Shown: one piece after another, positions 12,541 through 24,617 of the stretch | Layout of the letters: every line of letters starts with the position of its first letter | How positions within the stretch are numbered: the stretch's first letter is position 1 | Assembly: GCF_003711515.1 (NCBI RefSeq) | Contig: NW_021167079.1 | Span: 1,477,471 to 1,541,470, forward strand | DNA length: 64,000 nucleotides | Direction: 5' to 3' | From: Sodiomyces alkalinus F11 | Taxonomy: Eukaryota; Ascomycota; Sordariomycetes; Glomerellales; Plectosphaerellaceae | Made by a program: the position numbers and the translations under genes | Notes under the pieces: model-generated | Seen by the model: only the letters and a program-made list of their open reading frames with translations | Told to the model about the DNA's origin: nothing | The model's database searches: none

Positions 12541-13224
12541 ATTTTGACCTATTTTGTGACGATTTTGACTACGCTTTATCTGACAGTTACTGGGCCTCTG
12601 TTTTTAGGGATACAGTGACATAATTGGAAGTCACTGCCCCACATGCTAGTCAGGTGCGCCGCACAGTGCAATATACATCAGCGCAGGAGCAGCGGCCACT
12701 ACTATAGGGTCACTGCTACAGTCTACACCCGACTTATGTACGGTATGTCTCCACTCTCCTACTCAATGGTTCCATCGTCGACGTTCTTGAACCTCTTCCG
12801 CTTCGTGTAATGAAGAGCGCCAAAGTTGCGTTACCAGCCCCAGGTCGGAGAACGTGCTCGAAACTTGACGGCAAGCTGGGTGAATACCTTAGACATCCCA
12901 ACCGCCTTACGAGCTCCTAACGCTCCGAGAACCACTTCTCGGCCTCATCGCCTTCAAATATGACGGCAACCCCGACTCGGAGTGCTGCGATGTCATGGAC
13001 GGCGACTTTCCGTGGCAAGAGGTCCTGCAGAAGAAAATGGAGGGCACTGCATTCCTCATATCTCCTACATTGAGCCGCCACTGCCTTGTGGAGGGATGAC
13101 TCTATTGTGTGCTACTGGATTTTAACATTCTGGACACTACGAATACGCATCTCCCTCGGGGAGCAACCACTGACCCTATTTGCGACGGACAAAATCCCCA
13201 AGCTGGCCTGCAAAAGGCCATCGA
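12541..13224. other. Non-RIP boundary region with a possible gene remnant
   Basis: Base composition turns normal within a few tens of bases after 12,540 (CpA and TpG frequent again). On the plus strand an open stretch at about 12930-13100 reads LIAFKYDGNPDSECCDVMDG and on to a stop, and another at about 12780-12915 reads VMKSAKVALPAPGRR. Both look protein-like but neither starts or ends sensibly and I recognise no family. They may be remains of one gene broken at the repeat edge. Confidence 0.35.
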
Positions 13225-15476
13225 TCAACGCAAGATCTGCATTGCAACTTCCAATTCCTCAATCTCCTTCTTCAGCCTCTCCCTACGCTCCCTCGTCCGG
13301 CGAGATTCTCCCGCCACGGCACGCAGCTTCTCCGCGTCCAGGCCGAGGACCCATTGCTCCGAGAACAGACGAAGAGGGCTCTCAGGGCCGGAAAGAAGCT
13401 TGTAATCGACCGCCTGGCTGAAGACATTGTCGACAAACCGCTTGTAGGCTACCTTGTAGTAGGCCTCGAGGATGTCGTGGATGGTCTCCTTGGCGTGTTC
13501 TGCGTTGCTCTTGTTCGTGATTGCATCCTCAACATCGCCTAGCTTAACAACAAGGGGCCTCTTTTCGTCACCAGGGTACTCGCGTCGGGCCTTGGACTGC
13601 AGCGTTTGTTTGATCCGCACGCCGTGGCTCTTCTGTTGGTTCACGTTGAAGTAGTGATTCAGCGTGTACGGCTTCAGCTGCCTTTCGATGTGGACCAGCA
13701 AGATTGCCTGGTTCATGCAAGTCTCGTACTTAGCGCCGAGGTCACCCAAGACGGTGGATGAGAGGTCCTGCAACACCTGGGTGTCTACGCAGACGACCTC
13801 CAAGGCCGCCAGGACGAATCGATGGACGACGAGGATGACCAGGCTGAGGTATTGCTTCGTCATCATCTCCCATTTTGCCGACTGCTCCCGGAAAGCAGTG
13901 GAAAGAATGCCGTGGCCGAAAGTGCCTAGGTCAAGGCCACGAGAACGGTGGTAGACAGTGTCGATCCACTTCATGATGCCCGTCTTGGGCGATTGGACGG
14001 CCCAGTCCGTGACAATGATTCTGTCCAAGTCAGGGAAATCACCAGGATCAGGAATGCCAGGCATATCAAGATGTAGAATGCCATCGTCGTCATCCTTCGT
14101 ATCCTCCTCATCCTCCTCCTCCTCAGTCGCAATGCCCGTCTTGGATTCGAAATGGTATGTGCGAGCAAAATTTTGAAAATTGACGTTGAACTGCTCCGTG
14201 GTGTTGATGACAGCTGTGATGAGCCGCAACTCGTCCCGTGAAAATGCCGGGTGTGCCGAATAATCTGCATCCAGGGCGGCGCGGACAATGGCCTGGAACT
14301 GGCTCGCGATACCCACCAGATATTGCTGCTGCTCGCGTTCTGTCTGCCGAGGGGTGCCGAGGTCCTTGAGCTTCTTCTCGGCATTTGCCAGTCTGTCGCG
14401 TGTCTCAGTCCGGAGCTTAGGGAACGCACGATCCGTGATCTCGCCCAATAAATCGCCCAGCCGTTCCCGTAGGGAGGCTATACCGACGCGATCGTCCGGA
14501 AGGCGATCCCACGGGTCTTCCAGGAACATGGTCTCACGCTCGCGTAGGGCGGCCGAGGCATCCTCCTCTTCGCCGTGGTCATCCCCGCCACGGTTCGTCA
14601 CCACATGGTAACCGAGCTTGAGGGGCTTTCGCTTCCCTTCCAGCAAGCTCACCACGGCGGATTTGGCCGATAGTTCCTTCAACAGATCGGCCTTGGTCAA
14701 GATCCCGAGGGTCCGGTCGCCTGCCGCGTCGGCCTCTTCTGCAAGAGTCAGGATCTCCTGGGTGGCAACGTCGACGTTACTGGGCAGGACGGCGAGGATG
14801 ATGGTCCGGTTATCTTTGATGTATCTCTTGACCATGTTCTTGACGAGTTCCTTGTCCCTGTTGGTGGTGACACCCTCGGTAGTGGTGCGAAAGATGCCGG
14901 GCACGTCGATGATGGTGAGGTAATCCTCGTCCGGACCGCATTTCTCGATCTTCAGCACATCCTCGGAAAAGGTGTTCTCGCCAGCTGGATTATCGATGGT
15001 CCTGATGCCCATCAGAGCGTTGATCTGATATCGATGTTAGATCCGACGCCCCTGATTTCCATAAGAGTTGACACAAGATAGTCGCAACATTGACTTACCT
15101 CTGTCAGGATGCTGGGAAACTCCTTGCCAAGCTGTGCCGTCGTCTCCAGCTGCTTGAGGTACGATTCGAGCTTCGTTTTGTGGTCTTGCACAGCATGTGG
15201 TCCAGCAATGATGCGGATGTCGATCTGTCGGTATGCCTCGCGGCGGTGGGTGATCTGGGTGGCATACCGGGTGCAAAGTTCCTGCCCGCGGGGGAACGGG
15301 ATGCCCGTCAGGCTCTCCAGCAAAGATGACTTTCCGGAACTCTGATCTCCCACTGCCACGAGCTGTGGCAAGGGTAGATAAGCGCCTATGTTCCTCTCGC
15401 GGAGCTGATCGATCTTCTGGAGCCGACCGGGGCTCGTTAGGTGGAGGGAAGGCTGGTCACCAGGTTTGAGACCCAT
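13225..15476 (-). CDS. Mx-like dynamin family GTPase
   Basis: Two exons, 15476-15099 and 15024-13225, with a 74-bp intron (GTAAGT...CAG) encode 725 residues. The GTPase domain shows the P-loop GDQSSGKSS (43-51), the switch region FPRGQELCTRYATQI, DVPG (about 166) and TKAD (about 236). A dynamin middle region follows, and the last about 90 residues form a charged helical GED-like tail (SEQWVLGLDAEKLRAVAGES). No PH or transmembrane segment is visible. Dynamins of this class oligomerise on membranes and hydrolyse GTP; the long LPLPQLVAVGDQSSGKSS N-terminus is typical of fungal Mx-like members rather than Vps1 or Dnm1. The precise job of this branch in fungi is not established. The gene is the first intact one beside the RIP-silenced repeats. 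A TATA-like element lies about 95 bp upstream of the start. Confidence 0.93.
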
Positions 15477-15570
15477 GGCGATGGACTGAATGGCAAAATA
15501 GGACGGGGGAAACTTGGAGTGATGAAGCAGGAGGTAACAGAAGACAAGACATGAGGGTAGAGAACGGCTT

Positions 15571-15579
15571 TATATATAC
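15571..15579 (-). promoter_or_regulatory. TATA-like element upstream of the dynamin gene
   Basis: The minus strand reads TATATATAA about 95 bp before the dynamin ATG at 15476. The spacing would allow a short 5' leader. TATA boxes are a minority in filamentous fungi and tend to mark regulated genes. Confidence 0.45.
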
Positions 15580-16584
15580 GAAGTGCTAACTTATCGCCGG
15601 CTCCTAGGCGATGCGTTTGCAGCCCGGCCTTTCAGCTGAAAGCACTCAGCTTAGATGACGCATATCGGCGCAGCCAGACGTTACTTGTTACTTGAATCAC
15701 TGGGTGATATTGATCTTCACTTGAGAGGGGGACAGGCAAACGGGGGGTGGGTAGGCAGTTGGTCGGCCTCCTGCAACCATGTCGCCGTTGGATTCCGCCA
15801 AATATGAGGATAGTTACAGGGACTAGGCGCACCAACTAGCAGTGCGGTTGGCTGAATGCGAGCTTGGGAATAAAGGTCAAAAATCGTTGTTTGATCAGAG
15901 GCAGATTCTCATAACACCAGGCTTCATTCAGGAAACATTACGCATCCACCCAGGACGGAGCTGCGCAAGACAGATGAACATCCATCGCAGTACAGTCCTC
16001 CCTTCCACTTCCGGTCTTTAAGCAGATCACTGCAACATGGCACCCTGCTTCTCCCTTGCTGGCAAACGGCGCCCCGATAACCTTTAACACCGGTGCCATA
16101 AGTTCATGGTGTGGATCGAAGTACGAGAGTAAAACAAAAAGTGACAGTATTGTACGGAGTTTCCAGTCGTCAGCTGCCCAGTTTCTGGCTCAGGCTTCAG
16201 CTGCGAGTTGGACCATGGAACAAAACATGGAGCGGCTCGCACCCGCAGGCGTAGAGAAGCCCGCACACCCCGACAGCAGCAACAGTCCGCGCCATAATCA
16301 TCATCAGGACCACGGGACTGTACGCACGGCCTCGTTTCTATTCCACAAAGTTAGCCGAGAGCCATATCTACCTAGATTCCCCAAGCCGCCTGCATCAAGC
16401 AGATTACCACGCTACAATCCTTATGCATGCTGTGATACCAGTTTCCCTGGACCATACCAATTCACATTCCCGACCAAGTGATTCTCTATTCGCATCACAG
16501 AGCCCAGGCTACCCAAGAAGCGAGGCATCCTCTTCTTCGCCACCCCAGACAAGCCAGAGTAAACAATGAAAAGGGGAAATGCGG
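15580..16584. other. Intergenic region between dynamin and U2 snRNA
   Basis: No convincing protein gene. A 141-codon plus-strand open frame (16056-16481) has no recognisable motif, no family resemblance and no clear splice structure. I treat it as chance. Confidence 0.5.
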
Positions 16585-16773
16585 GTTCGCGTCGCCTGGA
16601 GACGGTGTAATACCAGGGACACTGTGGGCAGTGCCATGTGCAAGCACAGAGGGCCCTCCCCTACAACCAAAAATAAGATTAATCACGAAGTGTCTCCTTT
16701 GGAGACGTTTCAGAGATTAAACTGAAAAGAACAGATACTACACTTGATCTAAGCCAAAAGGCTGCAGAGGAAC
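16585..16773 (-). ncRNA. U2 spliceosomal snRNA
   Basis: The minus strand carries the nearly invariant U2 5' domain. Stem-loop I with CCTTTTGGCTTAGATCAAG leads into the branch-point recognition sequence GTAGTATCTGTTC (16729-16741) and TTTTCAGTTTAATCTCTGA. The Sm-type site ATTTTTGG lies at about 16668-16675. Stem-loop IV, CCTGGTATTACACC...CCAGG, lies at 16597-16619 and matches the U2 B''/A' binding hairpin. U2 pairs with the intron branch site during spliceosome assembly. Both ends are estimated by alignment to conserved parts (5' end about 16773, 3' end about 16585, giving about 189 nt). It lies alone between dynamin and SEC16. A TATA-like motif on the same strand (16909-16918) is about 137 nt upstream of the estimated 5' end. 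Confidence 0.95.
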
Positions 16774-16908
16774 CTGTTAGCAGACGTGTTCGAGAGAAGA
16801 CGGAGATGGGCTGGTGGCGCTTGGGGATCGGGGTCAACGTACCAAAGAGAGCTAAAGAAGAAAAGAAGAAAAGAAGAAGAAGGATACAATGGGAGGAGGT
16901 GGACGGGT

Positions 16909-16918
16909 TTATATAGAG
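16909..16918 (-). promoter_or_regulatory. TATA-like motif upstream of U2
   Basis: The minus strand reads CTATATAAAC. It is about 137 nt from the inferred U2 5' end, farther than a standard TATA spacing of about 30 nt. Either transcription starts upstream and the precursor is trimmed, or the motif is unrelated. Confidence 0.3.
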
Positions 16919-18462
16919 GAATCTGGGGTCTGTGCACTTCTGACAAACAGCCGCACGTTTGGCAGTACCTAGGAAAGGTAGCCACGGATGAGGTACCTTA
17001 CGCACCGGCCACTCCTATCATTAAGGTAGGTAGGTACTGTAAAAATACCAGCCTCGCTCGTGCCTGCCTGACTGCTGCCTGCCCGTTTTTGACTTGCGAG
17101 AGGGAAGGTGTTGTGTTGAGGACTGCTGCCTGCCCAGAAGGAAACTAGAGCATCTACGGAGTAGGTATGACGTCGCTCCTCATTTTGGTTTCTCGAACCA
17201 TCAATGGACACTCCAAAGGAGAAGGCGTCAAGTATCTACTCCGTACGAAGATATATCCACCCCCTTGAATATGTTGCGTGGCTGCCTGCAGGCACCACCT
17301 GGTCTATATTAGCCCTCCACAGCTTCCCTTCTGGGCTGGGATATTCTTCCTCCTACATCTACACATATACACACTTTTCCCACACATCACTGTTCGACCT
17401 TCGATAGAATACACTAATTCACATGCTTTGAGGCAACGTCGACTTGTAATGTCGCGGACGGCCAGAAGGTTTCGATTGTTCTTAGAAGCACTACAGGATC
17501 TTCAGACGGAGTCTCTAACCAGTTCAATCACATGTCCATTGTGGGAGACAGTGGCGAGATTCGCAGCGGGACCGTTGAAACTCGTTTCTCGTTGCGATGA
17601 TCTTGGGATAGAACTTAAGGTACTTGTGAACCGAAGTCAGTACCTCAACTCGCGAAGAGGAGAGCAATCGACCCGGTGACCACTGAGGTTGTGCTGGCCA
17701 GCAAGGACGGAACCGCAACAGAAGGGAGCTCACAACGCTATGCCGTTCTGCCAAACAGGCTGGCTTGTGTACTTTGCATTGTTGTCCGTACTCCGTACAC
17801 CTGGTGGTGTGTCGTTGACCCGAGGTGAACGGCGTACAGAGTTAAGGTATGAGGTACTTGTATTAAGATACGGATAAGGTACAGGTACGGGGACATGTCG
17901 GGATATCGGAAGGTGACCAATCTACCAGTGGACTCGCTCCTTTGGGCGCGGAATGACGGAGGATTTGCAGGCTTGGCAAATATCCAAATAGAGAGGAACT
18001 TATTAAAGTTGTATATTAGCATACTATAATTCTTATGAAGTTACTTCCAGATGGGTATCATACTAGCTCTCGATTGGGGGTCGCGCCATCATCCATCCCT
18101 TTCCTGCCAGCTTGCCTCTTAGAAGACTGTCTACCACCTTACCTTGCTTTTCTATCCCGTCAAACCCGTCCAACTTCGTCCAACCTGTCCAACTTCACAT
18201 CGTATCCCCCACGCCTCTATCTGTCATGGCGCTTTGTTCTTGGGGCTCTCTGTAGATTTGCTGCGTGTGCTTTTCATTATACATGTACGTTGTTTGTTCT
18301 ATCTTTCTACCCCTGCTCCGAGAACACGCGCTCATCGCGTTTTTTTTATTCTGCCCCTATCTTTGCCCCGTCCAATCTCGTTTGCTAACGTGTCGACCAT
18401 ATCCAGTTCATTCCCTTCATTTCGAGATCCCGAGACACCAAGATACTTAATATTTCGTCAAC
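16919..18462. other. Long intergenic region, U2 to SEC16 (shared upstream DNA)
   Basis: No gene recognised; a 133-codon open frame at 17278-17679 lacks any motif. The region holds three exact copies of the TACTCCGTA/TACGGAGTA motif (17155-17163, 17237-17245, 17789-17797) and GGTACCTTA-type strings near 16970-17035. The last 400 bases before the SEC16 start are pyrimidine-rich, as in fungal promoters and 5' leaders. Confidence 0.6.
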
Positions 18463-21400
18463 ATGAGCATTGACGAACAGAATTCGTCGTGGCACCCGGC
18501 CCTGATGCCTAATAATGCCGTCGACTCGCTCCCTGCCGATCCCGATCCCCATCCCGATCCCCATCCCCAGACCAACACCGAGCCACTCTCCACTGATCCT
18601 ATTCAGGACGGATCCCCACAGACTTTCGATGCCTCGACAGAAGCACAGTCCCAAGGGGAAGCACTCGACACAAACACGGGAAATTCCAATGCCTGGTTTA
18701 CTGACGAGCCTACCGATGACTGGCCTGTCCTGGATGATTCGAACTCTGTCCCTGCCGCTTCCACCTTGCCTGGGGCCGAGCAACCATCAGAAGAATCCGC
18801 TGCTCCCATAAAACCATCAGACGCTATCGGCGCTCCGAAGCCTGAGGGCCAGGTCCAGACGCAGTCAAGGACTGATGCGACCGCGGAAGATCAATCTCAG
18901 CCGGAAGCTCAGCCGGAGGTTTCGGCAGCCGGCCCTGCCTTGGGCCACTCCAGTACCGTCTCATTCGCTCGAACCGTTTCCCATGAAGTCAGCTTCAACG
19001 ATGAGGATGACCCAGAGTGGAACCTGTCACGCACCGACACCGACCCTTTCAAGTTCATGCCACCTTCCGACCGAACCAACTCATTTCCTGCCGTCCCGCC
19101 TATGGACTCAACGGATACTCCCCTGGATGACCAGCCGCTACCTTCGAGCCAGGCTCATGATATGATCCGAGAGCTGGAGACCGATGGTCGCCAATCTGGA
19201 GACACGGCTCCAGAGTTCAACGCGTCAAGTACCGCGGATGAACAACCTGGCTCGCATGATGCGCCAACGATCAATGGGCCCCAGTATTTCGGCCGCGGCA
19301 CCACAGACACTAATGAGGACGAGTTAGGGTCACGTTTCGAGGAAGGCATTCCGCTCATTCCTCGGGAAGCAACCGATGAGAAACACCAGGACAACGCCCA
19401 GGCCGCCACCGATGCTGGTGTCTTGTTTGGAGATGAAACGGAAGGCGACGACGACTTCTTCAGCCAGATGCAGACTTCTTCCACCAAACAGGCTCACCCA
19501 GATGCGGACGATGGTTTCACTTTGCAGCGCAAGTCAACCATGCAAGTCATCAATGCACTCGGGGCAAGTCCAATGCCTACGGCAGATACCTTGGATGACA
19601 TGCCCGAGGCGGCGGAGGAGGAGGAGGAGGAGGAGGAGGAGCGCCACAAGAATGACCGCTCCACGGACGCTCAGATGTCCACCGGGGGAAGAGGCTTGGG
19701 AATCACCATGTCAGCACAAGAGCAGTCCGCCGCCGATCAAGCCCCCACGAATCAGACAGGCAATGGTGACGACTTGGCTGCCAAATGGCAGGCCGCCCTC
19801 GCTGCCGACGACGATGACGATGATTTTCTCATTGACGAGACGCCCGTCGACTCGGAGGCCATTAATCCCACTGCCTTCTTGGGTAGCGACGATGAGGGTC
19901 TGCTTGAGGATGACGATGACCAGCCCTCTTCAACAGTTCAGCCATCGTTGCAACCAGCTCCGGCCACCGCCTCGGTAGCTACCGCGCCATTGAATCATTT
20001 CCCTGCGCGCTATACCCCTGCTGCTCCGTCACCGAACGCTGTTTCGCAATCTACCTATGTTCCCAGCCCTCAGCCATCGCCTATGACCATGTTCTCTCCC
20101 TCAACACCCGCATCAGGCTTTACCCCAACAACGTCTCCATACGCCATGCAGCCGCCGCACCCACCAGCTCAGGCCGCCTACCGCGCGCCACAAGCTCGTC
20201 CCGAGGCCCCGAAGGCCCAGAGCTTTGTCGACAAGTCCAAGGGCGGGTACACGTCGCCATACGACTTGCCCATGGAGGTGGTGAAACCCCGGAAGCGTGC
20301 TAGCATGCAGCATCTCCCCAGGAGCATTCAGACCTCCTCTCCACCAGGGCCGACGTCGCTACCTCCGAGGAGCTCTAGTATGCAAACCCAGATGTCGCCG
20401 GTACCAGGCCCTCCCCCAGTAGTAGGCCACGCCGGCGAGACACCTCCCGTGGCCCAGAAGCCGACCGCACCGCCTCCAAAGCAGAAAGAGAATTTCTTCG
20501 AGGATCTCCCGGTGACGTCGAGGCCGCGGCCAAGCTCACGCCAGAGTAATCGTTTGCCCTCACCCTCCCAGATCAGTGGTCCTCCTGGTCCTATCTCCAT
20601 CTCCACGTCATTGCCTTCGTCGGCCTCGGAACCCAATTTTGCCATAGACTCTCCAAAGCATGATGCTCCTAGCATTTCGCGGCCTAGCTCCACTGGACTT
20701 CCCAACTTGGTTGCACCCCCGCGTGTCAGCCCCTATGCGTCTTTGCCGTCGGCTCCGCAACCATCCCCTGGCATGCAGAGCAATAGTAGATATTCTCCCG
20801 CCCCCGCCCAAGGACCCCTTGCGAATGGGACAGCACGTCCGGGTTCGTCCAGCAGATACTCGCCGGCGCCCACCGGCTCACGGCCACCCTCGGCATCATA
20901 CAGCTCGGCACCTGCCCCCGCGGTCTTGCCACATCAACCGCGGACTTCTAGTCCTTTGGCGCACTTCGAGATATCTCATGAGAGGGCCCAGTCGGCGCCA
21001 CTTCCCAACGGCGAACACTCACCACAGGATCGCCGGTTCGGTTCACATCACGAGCCGCGGCTCCAGCGTGTTCCATCTCTGCCACCGACTCATGAGGTTG
21101 AAGAAGAGGAGGACTTGAAGGACCCGCAACCTCCTCCACCCAGCGGTGGCCGGTATACCCCTGTCACGGCTTCGACAGAGTCCAAGTACGCCTCGGCATC
21201 CCCTCTCGCCGGGCGCCATACACCACCTCCTTCTCTCCGTCCTTCGTCTTCTCATGCAATGCTTTCGCCTCCCAAGCGAGCCTCGTCTAACTACGCACCG
21301 CAGCCGACCGGCCTCTCACCAGACCAAGGATTTGCTCCGCCTCGGAGGTCGCAGACCCAGTCTCCGAGTGCGATGTTGGGGAACCGCACCGAGGCGCAAG

Positions 21401-24400
21401 CTAGTGAGACTGTGGTCCGGCCATCTTCTATGCATGGACCTGCGACTTCTTCTCAGCCCTCCCCGTCTGCCCACGGTGCCTATGCGGCGGTGGCGTCGCG
21501 ATCGAGAGGACGCCCGCGTGGGACGTCACAAAGTTTCAGCATGATTGCGCCCACGGACGGGCGTGAGAATGATCCACTGCAGAGATGGAAAGGTGCACCT
21601 CTCTTTTCGTGGGGCGTTGGCGGGACGCTTGTCACGTCTTTCCCCAAGGATGTGCCTCGCTACGGCATGGGCCAAGCGGCGCCCATGATTGTGCGTACAC
21701 CCGGCGAAGTGCGAATCCAAAGCATCAAAGACGTCCAACCGCTCGAGGAGACACTCGCGAAGTTCCCCGGCCCGCTCAAGGGCAAGTCGAAGAAGAAGGA
21801 GACGATCGCTTGGCTGACAGCCGGGATCGAGGCGTTGGAAAAGAGCCTACCGGACCACTCATTCCAGACGCAGACGCACCTCTCCCACGAAGACAAGCGG
21901 GCCGCAGAAAGGGTGCTCCTGTGGAAAATCCTCGCAATCTTCATCGAATACGATGGCGCCCTCGAGGGAAACCCGCAGGTGGAGAAGGCCGTGCGAGATG
22001 TCCTCTCTCTCGATCTTCCGAGTGAGCCCAGCGAGGCGGCACCCCTTTACGGAAGTGGCGCCGTCTTGGATACGTCGGCTGCCACGAAAATGCAGGCGGA
22101 GGCTGTGGATTCTGGGGCAGTAGAGCAGATTCGCAAGCATCTGCTAGCTGGCGAACGCGAAAAGGCAGCCTGGGCTGCTGCGGACAAGAGGCTGTGGGGG
22201 CACGCCATGCTCATCTCCAACACGGTGTCTCCCGATCTCTACAAGAAGGTTGCGCAGGAGTTTATCCGCAAGGAGGTCAACTATCCGGGCCACAACAACG
22301 AGTCGATTGCGACGTTGTACAACATCTTCGCCGGTAACCACGAGGAGTGTGTTGACGAGCTTGTCCCCAGCCATGCCCGGGCAGGACTTCACCTCGTGAA
22401 CACCACGTCGACGACGAGCACGGCGAAGGATGCACTGGACGGCCTGGACAAGTGGCGCGAGACGCTGGGACTGGTGCTGAGTAACCGGAGCGCCGACGAT
22501 ATCCGAGCATTGAACGCCTTGGGTAACCTCCTGTCGACCTACGGCAGAGCGGAAGCGGCCCATGTGTGCTTCCTGTTTGCTCGGAAGGCCACCGTTTTCG
22601 GCGGCCTGGACGATCCGACAGCCAGCTTCGTCCTCCTGGGAGCGGATCACCGGACGCAAGCCGAACAGTTCGCGAAGGATACGGAGGCGTTGTTGCTCAG
22701 TGAAGTGTACGAGTATGGGTTGTCACTGGGCAGCGGCAGCATGTCGACGGGCGTACCGCACCTAGCGGCTTACAAGCTGCAACACGCGGTGGTGCTGGCG
22801 GAGCACGGGTTCCGCGACAAGGCGCTGCAGTACTGCGAAGCCATTGCGGCATCGACGGTGGCACAGACTAAAAGATCGCCCTACCACCACGCGCTTCTGG
22901 AGGCGGCTGTTGATGATCTCACCAAGAGGCTCAAGCAAGCGCCGAAAGAGGAGTCGTCGTCTTGGATCTCCAAGCCGAGCATGAACAAGGTCTCGGACAG
23001 CATGTGGAACCGGTTCAACAAGTTCGTGGCGGGCGACGAGGCGGAAGGCGCGGCGGCCGGGGCGCAAGGGGAGAATGGCGTCGAGACTGGCCCGTTCGCG
23101 CGCATTGCGGGCGGGACGCCCACGATCAGCCCGTCGCCGTCCATGTCGAATTTCGATGTGTATGCGACTAGCCGCCCCATTCCCATTCCCATTTCCACTG
23201 CATCTGCACCTCCCCCTGTCCCAGCGACGAGGGCAGCGTCGCGGTATGCGCCGATGGCTGGGCAGGCGGCGGCTTCCTCGGGGTCTCACGAGTCGGGCTC
23301 ACCCTACACCCCATACACACCGCACGCGCCGGCGCCGCGGTCGTCAATGGAGTCGCAACCAGGGCACGGTGCTGGAAACTATGCGCCGCAGCAATATACA
23401 CCTCAGGGCGCCGGCACCCTACCGTCCCAGGCGCAGTCAGCGACGGCACCGGCTACCGGGGCTGAGGCTGAACAACCCAATGGGAGCGCTCTGGCGCCCT
23501 CGCCGTATGGACCTTATGGTTCCCAGCAACCTCCTACAGCCGCTTCTGCGGGGACATTCGTTCCTGCCGAGCCAAACGGAGAGAGCGAGCCTACCCAGGG
23601 CTTCCAGCCGTTGTCGAGCGGTTATGAACCCCCCTCAATGGTCCCCAGTGAGGTGCGCGAGTCGCAGCAAACCGAAGAATCGGGGACTGCAGGAGGGTTT
23701 GAACCGCCGTCGTACCAGCCTTATGGCTACGAACCACCGTCGTATGAGCCGTACACCGAGCCGTCGAACGAAGAGGGCGAGGACGGCGGCGAGGCGAAGC
23801 GCAAGAAGAAGAGCATTATGGATGATGACGACGATGGCATTCCGGCGCTCCGAGCGCAGGCAAAGACGAAGGAGGAGAAAGATAGAGAAAACGAAGAAAT
23901 GTTCCGGAAGGCGGCCGAGGAGGACGGTAAGCATGGTTCGAACACCCAAGGCTACCTGGGTTACGACTTGAAAGGAACGACATCACTGACATTAAATTCA
24001 TCATTACAGCCAAGCGAGCGGCGCAGCAACAGTCGGCCAAGAAGGGATGGGGATTCACGAGCTGGTTTGGGGGCAAGAAGGAAGCGTCAGCGGACCTGCA
24101 GCAGGCCAACAAGCCGATCAAGGCGAAGCTGGGAGAGGCCAGCAGCTTCGTGTATGATCCCGAGCTCAAGCGCTGGGTCAATAAGAAGGCCGGAGCGGAC
24201 CAGAACCAGGCGCGGACGGAGACGCCACCGCCGCCCAGGTCGGGGTCCAGATCGCATGCGAACACGCCTTCTCCCCCGCCGGCGGGAGGGGCGGCATCAG
24301 CACCGCCCATGACGGGAAGGCCACCACGACCGCCGATGACACCGGCTGGATCGAACGGTGGCAAGGCGCCGTCACAGCAGGAAAGGCCCTCTTCGCAAGG

Positions 24401-24617
24401 AAGTCTCGGACCGCCGGGTGGACCTCCTCCCTTCATGGCACGTTCGGTATCCAACCACAGCGTAGGTGGGCCGCCGAGCGGACCGCCGAGTCGGCCGACG
24501 ACCAGCATGAGCAACGCGAGTAGTATCGATGACCTCCTGGGGCCGGCTGTCCCTCGCAAGGCTGGAGCGAAGAAGGCGAGGAAGAGCGGTCGTTATGTAG
24601 ACGTAATGGCTAAGTAA
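18463..24617 (+). CDS. sec16: COPII coat assembly protein Sec16
   Basis: Two exons, 18463-23926 and 24010-24617, with an 83-bp intron (GTAAGC...ACAG) give 2023 residues. Residues 1-1020 are low-complexity: Pro/Ser-rich with acidic runs (a Glu run near 19613-19640, Asp runs near 19807) and a PDPHPDPHP start. The conserved central region begins near residue 1040 (PLFSWGVGGTLVTSFP, VQPLEETLAKFPGPLKGKSK) and runs through the helical ACE1 domain (HAMLISNTVSPDLYKKVAQE; NYPGHNNESIATLYNIFAGN) to about residue 1510. The C-terminus has the typical KKGWGFTSWFGGKK and LGEASSFVYDPELKRWVNKK blocks, then a Pro/Gly-rich tail. Sec16 marks ER exit sites and organises Sec13/Sec31 and Sec23/24 into COPII vesicles. 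The frame with the intron removed restores the conserved tail, so the model is firm. Confidence 0.96.

Noticed and set aside
16056..16481. Possible 141-residue protein upstream of U2
   Set aside because: No domain, no codon bias typical of neighbours and no sign of conservation visible.
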